Shown in pieces: positions 24,172-33,358 of a stretch of DNA of 64,000 nt. The stretch is taken from contig ONAN01000002.1 of assembly GCA_900315805.1 (NCBI GenBank), positions 87,701 to 151,700 of the forward strand. The letters are read 5' to 3'. The DNA is from an uncultured Selenomonadales bacterium. GTDB lineage: Bacteria; Bacillota; Negativicutes; Acidaminococcales; Acidaminococcaceae. Position 1 is the stretch's first letter, and each line of letters opens with the position of its first letter. Made by a program: the position numbers and the translations under genes. Under the pieces are notes generated by a model. That model saw only the letters and a program-made list of their open reading frames with translations. It had not been told where the DNA came from and did not search any database.

Positions 24172-25134
24172 ATGCTGTCTGATGAAGAAAGATTCCGTAT
24201 TTTTACTGGTAACGCAAATCCCGATCTGGCCCGCGAAATCGCGGCCTACCTTGGAACGACCGTCGGTGACGCCGTCATCAACCGTTTCAACAATGGCGAA
24301 GTCCAGGTCATGATCAACGAAAGCGTCCGTGGCAAAGATGTATTCATCGTACAGCCTACCTGCGGCCCTACCGTCAATGACAACGTCATGGAACTGCTGA
24401 TCATGGCGGATGCCTTCAAGCGTGCCTCTGCCCACCAGATCGTCGCCGTCATCCCGTTCTACGGCTATGCGCGCCAGGACCGCAAGGCCCGCGGCCGCGA
24501 ACCTATTACGGCCAAGCTGATGGCGGACCTGCTGCAGTGCGCCGGCATCACCCGTGTCATCACCATCGACCTGCATGCCGCACAGATTCAGGGCTTCTTC
24601 AACATTCCCCTGGACCATATGCCGGCAGCTCCCGTACTGGCGGACTATATCAAACAGAAAAACCTGCAGGACATCATCGTCGTTTCCCCGGACCTGGGCG
24701 GCGTAGGCCGTGCCCGCGTCTTTGCGGAACGCCTGAACTGCGGTATGGCCATCATCGATAAGCGGCGTCCGGAACCGGGCGTGGCCGAAGTCATGAACCT
24801 GATCGGCGACGTAACCGGCAAGACGGCCATCCTCGTCGACGACATGGTCGACACGGCCGGCAGCCTGACGGAAGCAGCCAAGGCCGTCAAGAAGTTCGGC
24901 GCCAAGGAAGTCTATGCGTGCTGCACGCACCCGATCCTGACGGACCCGGCCCTGTCCCGCATCGCCAGCTCCGAAATCACGGAACTGGTCGTGACGAACA
25001 CGATTCCGCTGGCACCCAACAAGAAACATCCGAAGATCAAAGTATTGTCCATCGCCCCGATTCTGGCAGAGACGATGCTGCGTGTCTACAACGACTGGTC
25101 CGTAAGCCAGCTGTTCGAAGACGCCAAGAAATAA
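24172..25134 (+). CDS. prs: Ribose-phosphate pyrophosphokinase (PRPP synthetase)
   Basis: Prs converts ribose 5-phosphate and ATP to PRPP for nucleotide, His and Trp synthesis. The 320 residues carry FNNGEVQVMINESVRGKDVFIVQ, the ATP-site loop YGYARQDRKARGREPI (about 98-113), the divalent-metal His in DLHAAQIQGFF and the PRPP loop AILVDDMVDTAGSL. ATG 24172 has GGAGG eight bases upstream; an upstream in-frame alternative adds residues atypical for the family. PRPP is used by upp, encoded about 7 kb downstream. Confidence 0.96.
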   Translation: MLSDEERFRIFTGNANPDLAREIAAYLGTTVGDAVINRFNNGEVQVMINESVRGKDVFIVQPTCGPTVNDNVMELLIMADAFKRASAHQIVAVIPFYGYARQDRKARGREPITAKLMADLLQCAGITRVITIDLHAAQIQGFFNIPLDHMPAAPVLADYIKQKNLQDIIVVSPDLGGVGRARVFAERLNCGMAIIDKRRPEPGVAEVMNLIGDVTGKTAILVDDMVDTAGSLTEAAKAVKKFGAKEVYACCTHPILTDPALSRIASSEITELVVTNTIPLAPNKKHPKIKVLSIAPILAETMLRVYNDWSVSQLFEDAKK

Positions 25135-25144
25135 TGGCAAAACC

Positions 25145-25179
25145 GGGCCTGCCCGCCATGGACAGGCCCTTTCTTTTTG
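25145..25179 (+). terminator. Terminator after prs
   Basis: GGGCCTG pairs with CAGGCCC around an 11-base loop and is followed by TTTCTTTTT. Confidence 0.8.
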
Positions 25180-25239
25180 CGGCCCTTCCGCCTCGACCGG
25201 CGGAACGGGGCCGGTCCGTTTCAGGAAAGGAGGAAGGGC

Positions 25240-26043
25240 ATGCGCATTCTGTACGTGCTGGGGCTGTGCTTCGGCGCCGCCCTGGTGCTGCTCTTCCTGG
25301 GACGTACGGGCCGCCTGGGACGCAAAAAAGCCGCCGTCCTGGCCTTGGCCTGCGCGGCAGCGGGCAGCCTGGGCCTGACCTTCGCCGTCCTTCCCTCGGG
25401 GAACCTGTACGGCCCCACGGTGACGCATCTGCAGGACCTGGACCCGACTGGTTCCGGCGGGGAGAAACAGCTTGCCCTGACCTTTGACGACGGGCCCTAC
25501 GAACCGTTTACGCAGGAACTGTTGGACGTGCTGCGGGAAAAGCAGGTACGGGCCACCTTCTTCCTGGTGGCTTCCCAGGCCGAACGCCATCCGGACCTGG
25601 TGCGGCGCATCGTGGCAGACGGCCATACGGTGGGCGTCCACGCCTGGCGGCACCGGGATTTCCTGAAGCTGGACGACGCGGAGAAACGGGCCGACCTGAC
25701 CCGGGCCTGCCAGGTGCTGGAGGGGCTGACGGGCCGTCCCGTGCGCTACTGGCGCCCGCCCCACGGCTTCCGGGATCCGGCGGCCATGCAGACGGCCAGG
25801 GACCTGGGCTTGACGGTCGTGACCTGGAGCACCGCGCCCCGCGACTGGACCGGCATTGCGGCAGGGGACATCGTGCAGCGCGTGGTGAACAAGGCGGAGC
25901 CCGGGGCAATCGTCCTGCTCCATGACGGGGACAGCCCGTACTACAGGGCGTCGCGGCAGCCGACGGTGGATGCCGCGGGGCCGTTGATTGATACGCTGCG
26001 GCAGCAGGGCTATACGCTGGTGCCGCTGGCAGACAGGAAATGA
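25240..26043 (+). CDS. Polysaccharide deacetylase family protein
   Basis: This membrane-anchored NodB-type deacetylase probably acts on peptidoglycan or another N-acetylated envelope glycan. The 267 residues have two hydrophobic N-terminal segments (about 1-19 and 27-48), then the catalytic domain. Motif 1 is TFDDGPY (about 84-90), motif 2 a His pair in VGVHAWRHRDF, motif 3 RYWRPPHG, and later VTWSTAPRDW and IVLLHDGD. ATG 25240 follows AAGGAGGAAGGGC. It is 10 bases from pth. The substrate is not determined. Confidence 0.88.
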   Translation: MRILYVLGLCFGAALVLLFLGRTGRLGRKKAAVLALACAAAGSLGLTFAVLPSGNLYGPTVTHLQDLDPTGSGGEKQLALTFDDGPYEPFTQELLDVLREKQVRATFFLVASQAERHPDLVRRIVADGHTVGVHAWRHRDFLKLDDAEKRADLTRACQVLEGLTGRPVRYWRPPHGFRDPAAMQTARDLGLTVVTWSTAPRDWTGIAAGDIVQRVVNKAEPGAIVLLHDGDSPYYRASRQPTVDAAGPLIDTLRQQGYTLVPLADRK

Positions 26044-26053
26044 GGTTGACAAG

Positions 26054-26731
26054 ATGAAGATCATTGCAGGTTTGGGAAATATCGGCCGGGAGTATGCCGG
26101 CACGCGCCATAACGCGGGGTTCATGGTGGCCGACGAGCTGGCGCGCCGCTGGGGCCTGGAAAACAGCTGGCGGACCGATCGGGACGCTTCGTATGTGGAA
26201 TACCGCGTGGGCGGCGAGAAGGTCTGGCTGCTGAAACCGACGACCTATATGAACCTGAGCGGCAACGCCGTCGGGGCGTGGGCGCATTTTTACAATGTGG
26301 CGCCGGAAGATGTCGCCGTGGTCCACGATGACATGGACCTGCCCGTGGGGACGCTGCGCATCCGGAAAAAGGGATCCAGCGGCGGCCACAACGGCATCAA
26401 GTCCATCATGAACAACCTGGGCACGGACACGTTCCCGCGCTTCCGGCTGGGTATCGGCCATCCGGCCCACGACCAGCAGGCCGTTATCAACCATGTGCTG
26501 CAGCGCTTCCAGGGGGACGACAAGAAGGTCATGGACGATATTGTGGTCAAGACGGCGGACGCCCTGGAATACTGGCTGGAAACGGGCGGCGACGCCGACG
26601 CGGTGATGCAGAAGTTCAACACGAAGCCGGCCACGGCGAAGAAGCGCGCGGCCAAGGCGGCAGCGGCGGAAAAGGCGCAGGACAAGGCGCCGGAAGCCGC
26701 GGCGGATCCGGCCCCGGCGGAAACGCGGTAA
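26054..26731 (+). CDS. pth: Peptidyl-tRNA hydrolase
   Basis: Pth releases tRNA from peptidyl-tRNA that drops off the ribosome. The 225 residues contain GLGNIGREYAGTRHNAGFMV, with catalytic His 20 of TRHN, then KPTTYMNLSG and DDMDLPVGTLRIR. GSSGGHNGIKSI and RLGIGHP follow. The core ends near 185; a tail of about 40 residues rich in Ala, Lys and Pro follows and is absent from typical Pth. ATG 26054 has GAGG upstream. Confidence 0.95.
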   Translation: MKIIAGLGNIGREYAGTRHNAGFMVADELARRWGLENSWRTDRDASYVEYRVGGEKVWLLKPTTYMNLSGNAVGAWAHFYNVAPEDVAVVHDDMDLPVGTLRIRKKGSSGGHNGIKSIMNNLGTDTFPRFRLGIGHPAHDQQAVINHVLQRFQGDDKKVMDDIVVKTADALEYWLETGGDADAVMQKFNTKPATAKKRAAKAAAAEKAQDKAPEAAADPAPAETR

Positions 26732-26738
26732 TTTTTAC

Positions 26739-26767
26739 TTGCACTCCCGGCCTTCGTGTGGTATGAT
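26739..26767 (+). promoter_or_regulatory. Promoter of rpmE
   Basis: TTGCAC (26739-26744), 17 bases, TATGAT (26762-26767), leading into a short AT-rich leader before rpmE. Confidence 0.6.
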
Positions 26768-26822
26768 ATTCAAGCGTTAATGTCTGGATACATTAGGGTA
26801 ATTTAAAAAAGAGGTGCTTGAA

Positions 26823-27032
26823 ATGAAAGAAAATATCCATCCGAAATTCTATACGGACTGCAAAGTAACCTGCGGCTGCGGCAATACCTTCATCACGGGT
26901 TCCACCAAACCGGAACTGCGCGTCGACGTCTGCAGCAAATGCCATCCGTTCTACACCGGCCAGCAGCGTAACGTTGCCGCCCGCGGCCGTATCGAAAAGT
27001 TCAACAAACGCTACGGCAAAGAAGGCAAGTAA
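26823..27032 (+). CDS. rpmE: 50S ribosomal protein L31 (zinc-binding form)
   Basis: This 69-residue large-subunit protein begins [10 protein letters not shown] and keeps the Cys residues of the zinc-binding form ([12 protein letters not shown] and [11 protein letters not shown]). It closes with [12 protein letters not shown]. The paralogue induced under zinc limitation would lack these cysteines, so this is the zinc-replete type. ATG 26823 has AGAGG eight bases upstream. It has its own promoter and terminator. Confidence 0.97.
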   Translation: MKENIHPKFYTDCKVTCGCGNTFITGSTKPELRVDVCSKCHPFYTGQQRNVAARGRIEKFNKRYGKEGK

Positions 27033-27058
27033 TTCCATACCAAACCAAACATTACGAC

Positions 27059-27086
27059 TTACAGCAGAGCTTAGGCTCTGCTGTAA
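27059..27086 (+). terminator. Terminator after rpmE
   Basis: TTACAGCAGAGC pairs perfectly with GCTCTGCTGTAA around TTAG, a 12-base stem, followed by TTGTAT. Confidence 0.75.
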
Positions 27087-27119
27087 TTGTATACGGACAA
27101 ATTTTGACGAAAGTGTAAC

Positions 27120-28115
27120 ATGGCTAAGTTCAATATAGGCGGTCAGGCCGTCATTGAGGGTGTCATGATGCGCGGCCCGAAGGATGTGGCCGTCGCGGTC
27201 CGCAAAGCCGATGGGACCATCGACGTGGACGTGCACCCCGTGAACAGCATCCAGGACCGCCATCCCATTTTAAAGAAACCCCTTATCCGCGGGGTCGTGG
27301 TGCTGATCGAGTCCCTCATCATGGGCATGAAGGCCCTCAGCTACTCGGCCCAGGTATCGGGCGACGAAGACGAGGAAATGGACGACAAGGACATGGCCCT
27401 GACCATCGTGGTCTCCGTCCTGCTCGCCGTCGGTCTCTTCATCGCCATTCCCACGTGGTCCGTGCGCTTTCTGCAGCACTGGACGACGAATGCCGTGACG
27501 CTGAACCTGGCGGAAGGCGTCCTGCGCATGGCCATCTTCCTGGCCTATATCGCGGCCATTTCCTCCATGAAGGACATCCAGCGCGTCTTCCAGTACCACG
27601 GGGCGGAGCATAAGACAATCTTCACCTACGAGGCGGGCCTGCCCCTGACGGTGGAGAACGTGCGCAAATTCCCGCGCCTGCATCCGCGCTGCGGCACGAA
27701 CTTCCTCATGATCGTCATGTGCATCAGCATCTTCATCTTCGCCTTCCTGGGCTGGCCAAACCTGCTGGAGCGCATCCTGTCGCGGGTCATCCTGATGCCC
27801 GTCGTCGCGGGCGTCAGTTACGAAATCATCCGCTTCGCCGGCAGGCACAACGACAACCCCTGGGTCCATAAGCTGATCCTGCCGGGGCTGCTGCTGCAGA
27901 AGCTGACGACGCGGGAACCGGCGGACGAAATGATCGAAGTGGCCATTGCGTCCGTCAAGGCCGTCGTGCCGGTGGACGAAAAGGCCGTGGTCACCATGCA
28001 GGTGCCGGACAGCATCGCCCTCAAGGCGCCCGTTGAGGCTGCGGAAGCGGCTGCGGAGGAGCCGGACGCGGCAGAAACAAGGAAAGAAGCAGCGGAAGAG
28101 CCGGTCCGGGAATGA
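27120..28115 (+). CDS. DUF1385 membrane protein (YqhQ family)
   Basis: The 331-residue protein begins with the family signature GGQAVIEGVMMRGP (7-20). Two hydrophobic stretches follow (about 95-115 and 130-148). The conserved QYHGAEHKTIFTYEAG (about 160-175) and LHPRCGTNFLM come next, then further membrane segments. The C-terminal 45 residues are Ala/Glu-rich. The biochemical role is unsettled. In many Firmicutes it precedes prfA and prmC, as here. The ribosome site before ATG 27120 is weak (GAAAG). Confidence 0.88.
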   Translation: MAKFNIGGQAVIEGVMMRGPKDVAVAVRKADGTIDVDVHPVNSIQDRHPILKKPLIRGVVVLIESLIMGMKALSYSAQVSGDEDEEMDDKDMALTIVVSVLLAVGLFIAIPTWSVRFLQHWTTNAVTLNLAEGVLRMAIFLAYIAAISSMKDIQRVFQYHGAEHKTIFTYEAGLPLTVENVRKFPRLHPRCGTNFLMIVMCISIFIFAFLGWPNLLERILSRVILMPVVAGVSYEIIRFAGRHNDNPWVHKLILPGLLLQKLTTREPADEMIEVAIASVKAVVPVDEKAVVTMQVPDSIALKAPVEAAEAAAEEPDAAETRKEAAEEPVRE

Positions 28116-28156
28116 TGCCGGGACGGCCATGACAACTCCTGTACGGAGAGTATATA

Positions 28157-29230
28157 ATGAGTATGCTGGAACAATTGCACAGCCTGGAAGAAAAGTACCT
28201 CGACCTGGAGGCGAAGCTGTCGGATCCCGCCGTCGTGGCTGATCCGGACCAGTACATGAAGTACGCCCGCAGCCACGCGAAACTCGAGGAAATCGTGGCC
28301 GTCTTCCGGGAATACAAGGCAAAAAAGAAAATGTATGACGACGACCTGGCGGCCGCCGCCGACCCGGGCGATCCGGAACTGGCGGCGATGGCCCGGGACG
28401 AGGCGGCGTCCCTGGAAGGGGAGCTGGCGGAGTACGAACAGCGCCTGACGGTGCTGCTCCTGCCGTCGGACCCGAACGATGACAAGGACGTCATCCTGGA
28501 AATCCGCGCCGGTGCCGGCGGGGACGAGGCGGCGCTCTTCGCGGGCGTCCTGTTCCGCATGTACACGCGCTACGCCGAAAGCAAGGGCTGGCGCGTCGAA
28601 GTCATGGATGCCAGCGAAACCGGGCTGGGCGGCTTCAAGGAAGTCGTCGCCCAGATTTCCGGGCTGGGCGCCTATGCACATCTTAAGTTTGAAAGCGGCG
28701 TGCACCGCGTGCAGCGCGTCCCCGAGACGGAGTCCCAGGGCCGCATCCACACGTCGACGTGCACCGTGGCGGTCCTGCCGGTGGCGGAAGAGGTCGATAT
28801 CGAGATCCGGCCGGAGGACATCAAGGTGGATACGTACCGGGCGGGCGGCGCCGGCGGCCAGTATGTCAACAAGACGGAGTCGGCCGTGCGCATGACCCAC
28901 ATCCCGACGGGCATCGTGGCCCAGTGCCAGGACGAGAAGTCCCAGCTGAAGAACCGCGAAAAGTGCCTGCGCGTCCTGCGTTCCCGCGTGATGGAACTGT
29001 ACCAGCGCGAGCAGCAGCAGGCGGAGGCGGCGGAACGCCGGAGCCAGGTGGGGACGGGCGACCGGAGCGAACGCATCCGCACGTACAATTATCCCCAGGG
29101 CCGTGTGACGGACCACCGCATCGGGCTGACGCTGCACAAGCTGGACGCCATCGTGGACGGGGACCTGGACGAACTGCTCGGGGCCCTTATGACGGACGCC
29201 CAGAGCCGCAAGCTGGCGGCCATGCAGTGA
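28157..29230 (+). CDS. prfA: Peptide chain release factor 1
   Basis: RF1 terminates translation at UAA and UAG. The 357-residue protein has an N-terminal helical domain, the domain II core and [18 protein letters not shown] (around residue 236) with the GGQ tripeptide that drives peptide release. The GGQ glutamine is the predicted methylation site of PrmC, encoded 33 bases downstream. ATG 28157 follows CGGAGAG. Confidence 0.96.
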   Translation: MSMLEQLHSLEEKYLDLEAKLSDPAVVADPDQYMKYARSHAKLEEIVAVFREYKAKKKMYDDDLAAAADPGDPELAAMARDEAASLEGELAEYEQRLTVLLLPSDPNDDKDVILEIRAGAGGDEAALFAGVLFRMYTRYAESKGWRVEVMDASETGLGGFKEVVAQISGLGAYAHLKFESGVHRVQRVPETESQGRIHTSTCTVAVLPVAEEVDIEIRPEDIKVDTYRAGGAGGQYVNKTESAVRMTHIPTGIVAQCQDEKSQLKNREKCLRVLRSRVMELYQREQQQAEAAERRSQVGTGDRSERIRTYNYPQGRVTDHRIGLTLHKLDAIVDGDLDELLGALMTDAQSRKLAAMQ

Positions 29231-29263
29231 GGCCGGCAGAAGTGTTTGACAAAGGGTAACATT

Positions 29264-30412
29264 ATGGCAGAAGAAACCCGTTGGACTGTCAATTCCATAT
29301 TGAACTGGACACAGCAGTATTTCGGCAGACGGGGCGTGGACTCACCGCGCCTCGATGCGGAGATACTGCTTTGTGACATTCTCGGCTGCAAACGCGTCGA
29401 CCTGTTCCTGCGTTTCAACGAGGAGCTGGGGCCGGATGTGCTGAAGCGCTACCACGAGGCGGTGGTGCGGCGCGCGGGGCGGGAACCGGTGGCCTATATC
29501 CTGGGCCGCAAGGGCTTTTTGAAGTGGGACTTCAAGGTCACGCCCGATGTCCTGATTCCCCGTCCGGAAACGGAACTGCTGGTGGAGAACATCGTGCGTT
29601 GCCTGACGGGCAAGAGCCTCGTCCAGCTGGAGAAGGAGGCGTTCTGGCGCCGCAAGGCGGAGGAGATGCGGACCCTGGCGGAAAAGAGCCGGGAGGCCGC
29701 CCGCGCGCGCCTGCAGGAAGAGACGGACCCTGACAAGGCCCGCTTCATCGTGCAGGAGGCGACGGACCGCCAGGCGGCGGCGGAAGAGGCGGCGGCCCGC
29801 AATACGGGAGGGGCGGACGAACTGCGGCAGCACCGCCTGTCCCTGCTCGACGTGGGTACGGGCAGCGGCGCGATCCTGCTGTCTTTGCTGGCCCTGCTGC
29901 CCGATGCCAGCGGAACGGCGCTGGACATCTCGCCGGCGGCCCTGGCCGTGGCAAAGGAAAACGCCCGGAACCTGGGCGTGGCGGAGCGGACGGAATTTCT
30001 GGAGTCGGACCTGCTGGCCCGCGTGCCGGCGGGACGGCGTTACGATGTCATTGTGTCGAACCCGCCGTACATTCCGGAAGGGGATATGGCGGGCCTGGCG
30101 CCCGAGGTGCACCGGGAGCCGGAACTGGCCCTGCGGGGCGGACGGGACGGGCTCGATGTGTACCGCCGCCTGCTGCGGCAGCTGCCGTCCTTCCTGGCGG
30201 AAGACGGCCTGGCGGCCTTTGAAGTGGGCATCGGGGAAGGACAGGCCGTGGCGGCGCTCTGTGCCCGGGCGGGCCTGGCGGAAACGGCGGTCTGCCTCGA
30301 TTTCGCCGGCATCGACCGCATGGTCTTCGCCGCCCGCCCCGGGTCGCGTTACGCGGCAGCGGTGGCGGCGCTGCGGGACGGCAATAAGAACCCGGCAGAG
30401 AATGGTAAGTAA
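29264..30412 (+). CDS. prmC: Release factor glutamine methyltransferase PrmC with an insertion
   Basis: PrmC methylates the GGQ glutamine of release factors. The 382 residues include an N-terminal helical domain, IPRPETELLVE (98-108), SAM-binding DVGTGSGAI (196-204) and catalytic NPPY (266-269). The family is usually near 280-290 residues. The excess lies between RPETE and the SAM motif (about 116-190): a charged, Ala/Glu/Arg-rich, helix-prone segment. Residues 98-108 and 196-204 are in one continuous frame, so it is an insertion, not a frameshift. The start is ATG 29264 with AAAGGG. Confidence 0.93.
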   Translation: MAEETRWTVNSILNWTQQYFGRRGVDSPRLDAEILLCDILGCKRVDLFLRFNEELGPDVLKRYHEAVVRRAGREPVAYILGRKGFLKWDFKVTPDVLIPRPETELLVENIVRCLTGKSLVQLEKEAFWRRKAEEMRTLAEKSREAARARLQEETDPDKARFIVQEATDRQAAAEEAAARNTGGADELRQHRLSLLDVGTGSGAILLSLLALLPDASGTALDISPAALAVAKENARNLGVAERTEFLESDLLARVPAGRRYDVIVSNPPYIPEGDMAGLAPEVHREPELALRGGRDGLDVYRRLLRQLPSFLAEDGLAAFEVGIGEGQAVAALCARAGLAETAVCLDFAGIDRMVFAARPGSRYAAAVAALRDGNKNPAENGK

Positions 30413-30465
30413 CGGGACGGCAGTTCCGTATATACGGCAATTCAGAATAAAAGAGGAAACAGAAA

Positions 30466-31575
30466 GTGGAAACGAAATTTTGGGATTTGAAGAAGGATCC
30501 GCACCAGGCGATTGAAGAGGCGGCGGCCCTCATCCGGGCCGGCGAAGTGGTTGCCTTCCCGACGGAAACGGTGTACGGCCTCGGTGCCGACGGCCTGAAC
30601 GGCGCGGCGGTGGCGAAGGTTTTCGCGGCGAAAGGACGGCCGGCGGACAATCCGCTTATTCTGCACGTGGCGGCGAAGGAACAGATCCAGGGCCTGACGA
30701 CGGGGCTCAGCGCCAATGCGCAGGCCCTCATCGACACGTTCTGGCCCGGTCCCCTGACGGTGGTCGTGCCGAAGGCGTCCTGCGTGCCGGACGAGACGAG
30801 CGCCGGCCTGGACACGGTGGCCGTGCGCATGCCCTCCCACCCGGTGGCGAATGCCTTTATCGCGGCCTGCGGCTGCCCCATCGCGGCACCGAGCGCGAAC
30901 ATTTCCGGCAAGCCGAGTCCCACGAACGCCGCCGATGTCGCCGAGGACATGACGGGCAAGATCGCGGGCATCCTGGACGGCGGCAGCTGCGGCATCGGCG
31001 TGGAGTCGACGGTCGTGGACACGACGTCGCCCGTCCCGACCATCCTGCGGCCCGGCGGCATCACGCGGGAAATGCTGGAAAGTCTGCTGGGCGCCGTGGA
31101 AATCGACCCGGCCCTGAACGGCAATCCGGCCCTGCGCCCCAAAGCGCCGGGCATGAAATACCGGCACTACGCGCCGAAGGCCCCCATGTACATTTACGAA
31201 GGTCCCGAAAGCGCTATGCGCCTCGTCCGGGCGGTGGAACGGGCGGCGAAACAGGGCATCCGCGTTGGCGTCCTCTGCGACGACCGCACGGAAAAGGAAC
31301 TGCAGACCCTGCTGGGCCGCAACGGATCCGTCGACATCCTTTCCTGGGGCGCGGACAAGGCGGACCTGGCGGAAAGCCTCTACACGCAGCTGCGGAAATT
31401 CGACCGCTTCAGCCCGTCGGTCATCCTGGGCATGGGCGTCAGCGAAACCGGCCTGGGACTGGCCGTCATGAACCGCATGCGCAAGGCGGCGGGCTTCAAC
31501 ATCCTGCTGGCGCGGGACGGGCAGGTGACCGTCCGGAGCGGCAGCGGGTTCCCGGACTACATGCTGGAGGACTGA
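30466..31575 (+). CDS. L-threonylcarbamoyladenylate synthase (TsaC/Sua5)
   Basis: This enzyme makes threonylcarbamoyl-AMP for the t6A modification of ANN-decoding tRNAs. The 369-residue protein has the YrdC fold (about 12-205: FPTETVYGLGADG, KGRPADNPLILH, APSANISGKPSPT, ILRPGGIT). A C-terminal Sua5 domain (about 235-369) follows, joined by the linker PGMKYRHYAPKAPM typical of the long form. The start is GTG 30466 with GAGG nine bases upstream. Confidence 0.93.
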   Translation: METKFWDLKKDPHQAIEEAAALIRAGEVVAFPTETVYGLGADGLNGAAVAKVFAAKGRPADNPLILHVAAKEQIQGLTTGLSANAQALIDTFWPGPLTVVVPKASCVPDETSAGLDTVAVRMPSHPVANAFIAACGCPIAAPSANISGKPSPTNAADVAEDMTGKIAGILDGGSCGIGVESTVVDTTSPVPTILRPGGITREMLESLLGAVEIDPALNGNPALRPKAPGMKYRHYAPKAPMYIYEGPESAMRLVRAVERAAKQGIRVGVLCDDRTEKELQTLLGRNGSVDILSWGADKADLAESLYTQLRKFDRFSPSVILGMGVSETGLGLAVMNRMRKAAGFNILLARDGQVTVRSGSGFPDYMLED

Positions 31576-31611
31576 ACGCCGGGGCGCGCCGGCGGCGCGT
31601 TCCCGCCCGGT

Positions 31612-31640
31612 TTGTAAGACACGGGCATTTATGTTAAAAT
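31612..31640 (+). promoter_or_regulatory. Promoter of the rpiB-upp run
   Basis: TTGTAA (31612-31617), 17 bases, TAAAAT (31635-31640), about 80 bases before rpiB. Confidence 0.55.
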
Positions 31641-31720
31641 ATAACAATTGGAACAGATGTCCCGGTACACAGCCGGGAACTGGAACAACTACGAAACATG
31701 TCATTTTCGGAGGCGGAATC

Positions 31721-32161
31721 ATGAAAATTGCGATTGGCAGCGATCACGGCGGCATTCATCTGAAAAAGGTCCTCATGGACCACCTGGCGGAACGGAACAT
31801 CGAGACGAACGATGTGGGTACCTACACGGAAGAATCCTGCGACTACCCCGACTACGCGGTCAAGGTCTGCGACGAAGTCGTTGCCGGCCGGGCGGACCGC
31901 GGCATCCTCGTCTGCGGCACCGGCCTGGGCATGTGCATCGCAGCCAACAAAGTGCACGGCATCCGCGCCGCGTTGTGCAGTGACGCCTTCTCGACCGAGA
32001 AGAGCCGCGAGCACAACAATGCCAACGTGATGTGCATGGGCGAGCGCGTAACGGGCCCCGGCCTGGCGGTCATGCTGCTCGACATCTGGCTGGACACGGA
32101 ATTTGCCGGCGGACGCCATGAACGCCGTGTCAACAAGATCATGGACATCGAAAAACGCTGA
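31721..32161 (+). CDS. rpiB: Ribose 5-phosphate isomerase B
   Basis: RpiB interconverts ribulose 5-phosphate and ribose 5-phosphate, supplying prs. The 146 residues include [12 protein letters not shown] (4-15), the catalytic-Cys loop [15 protein letters not shown], and [18 protein letters not shown] 31721 follows GGAGGCGGAATC. It is followed by upp after 35 bases. Confidence 0.94.
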   Translation: MKIAIGSDHGGIHLKKVLMDHLAERNIETNDVGTYTEESCDYPDYAVKVCDEVVAGRADRGILVCGTGLGMCIAANKVHGIRAALCSDAFSTEKSREHNNANVMCMGERVTGPGLAVMLLDIWLDTEFAGGRHERRVNKIMDIEKR

Positions 32162-32196
32162 AGAAGGACATACGGAACGGGAAAAGGGGAAACGAC

Positions 32197-32817
32197 ATGA
32201 AACTGCACATTGTGGACCATCCGCTGATTGCGCATAAACTGACGATGATGCGCGACAAAAACTGCAACAGCAAGAACTTCCGCGAACTCTGCGGCGAAAT
32301 CGCTTCGCTCATGACGTACGAAGTGACCCGCGACTGGCCGCTGGAGCCGGTCGAAATCGAGACGCCGCTGGAAAAGATGACGGGCTCCCGCCTGGCGGGC
32401 GAAGTGACGATCATCCCGATCCTGCGCGCCGGCCTGGGTCTGCTGAACGGCGTGCTGCGCATGGTTCCCCATGCCCACGTGGGCCATATCGGCCTCTACC
32501 GCGACCCCGTGACGCACGAACCCCATGAATACTACTGCGGCCTGCCGAAACAGATGGACGCGAAATGCATCGTCGTCGATCCCATGCTGGCCACGGGCGG
32601 TTCCGCGGCGGCAGCGATCACGATGCTGAAAAAGCACGGCCTGAAGAATATCACCCTCATGGTGCTCGTAGCGGCGCCCCAGGGGGTCGAACTGGTCAAC
32701 AAGGAGCACCCCGATGTGGAAATCTACACGGCGGCCCTGGACCGTGAACTGAACGACAAAGCCTACATCCTGCCCGGCCTGGGCGATGCGGGCGACCGCG
32801 TCTTCGGTACGCTGTAA
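32197..32817 (+). CDS. upp: Uracil phosphoribosyltransferase
   Basis: Upp salvages uracil with PRPP to form UMP. The 206-residue protein shows [14 protein letters not shown] (5-18), [11 protein letters not shown], the PRPP loop [13 protein letters not shown] (about 128-140) and a C-terminal [16 protein letters not shown] uracil-binding segment. ATG 32197 follows a GGGGAAAC site. It lies with the dCMP deaminase gene, making a pyrimidine pair. Confidence 0.96.
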   Translation: MKLHIVDHPLIAHKLTMMRDKNCNSKNFRELCGEIASLMTYEVTRDWPLEPVEIETPLEKMTGSRLAGEVTIIPILRAGLGLLNGVLRMVPHAHVGHIGLYRDPVTHEPHEYYCGLPKQMDAKCIVVDPMLATGGSAAAAITMLKKHGLKNITLMVLVAAPQGVELVNKEHPDVEIYTAALDRELNDKAYILPGLGDAGDRVFGTL

Positions 32818-32872
32818 GATGTCCTGCCCCAAAGGCAGGCAAAGGACGGCCGTCAGGCCGGAAGGTATCAGT

Positions 32873-33352
32873 ATGGCAAAGAAAGAGACGAGACCCGACT
32901 GGGACCACTATTTCATGGAAATCGCCGAAGTGGTCAGCAAGCGGTCTACGTGCCTGCGCCGCAGCGTAGGTGCGGTCATCGTGAAAAACAAGCAGATTCT
33001 GGCGACAGGGTACAACGGCACGCCGAAGGGCATGCCCCACTGCGCCGAAGTCGGCTGCCTGCGGGAACAGCTCCATGTCCCGTCGGGCAAGAACCATGAA
33101 CTGTGCCGCGGCATCCACGCGGAACAGAACGCCGTCGTGCAGGCGGCCGTACACGGCGTGTCCGTCGAAGGCGGCACGCTGTACTGCACAAACCAGCCCT
33201 GCGTGGTCTGCACCAAGATCCTGATCAACGCGGGTATTGAACGGATCGTCTACAAGGAACCCTATCCGGACGCGCTGGCCCAGGATATGCTGGCCGGCTC
33301 GGATATCCGGGTGGAAATCCTCGATGACCCGGACAAGGAAAAAAGAGGTTAA
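32873..33352 (+). CDS. dCMP/cytidine deaminase family protein (ComEB-like)
   Basis: This zinc-dependent deaminase probably converts dCMP to dUMP. The 159 residues carry the first metal ligand in [12 protein letters not shown] (HAE about 80-82) and the second pair in [16 protein letters not shown]. The N-terminal [16 protein letters not shown] and [12 protein letters not shown] match dCMP deaminases more than free-base enzymes. ATG 32873 follows GGAAGG; upstream in-frame codons overlap upp and are not typical. It is six bases from the next gene. Confidence 0.9.
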   Translation: MAKKETRPDWDHYFMEIAEVVSKRSTCLRRSVGAVIVKNKQILATGYNGTPKGMPHCAEVGCLREQLHVPSGKNHELCRGIHAEQNAVVQAAVHGVSVEGGTLYCTNQPCVVCTKILINAGIERIVYKEPYPDALAQDMLAGSDIRVEILDDPDKEKRG

Positions 33353-33358
33353 GCAAGC

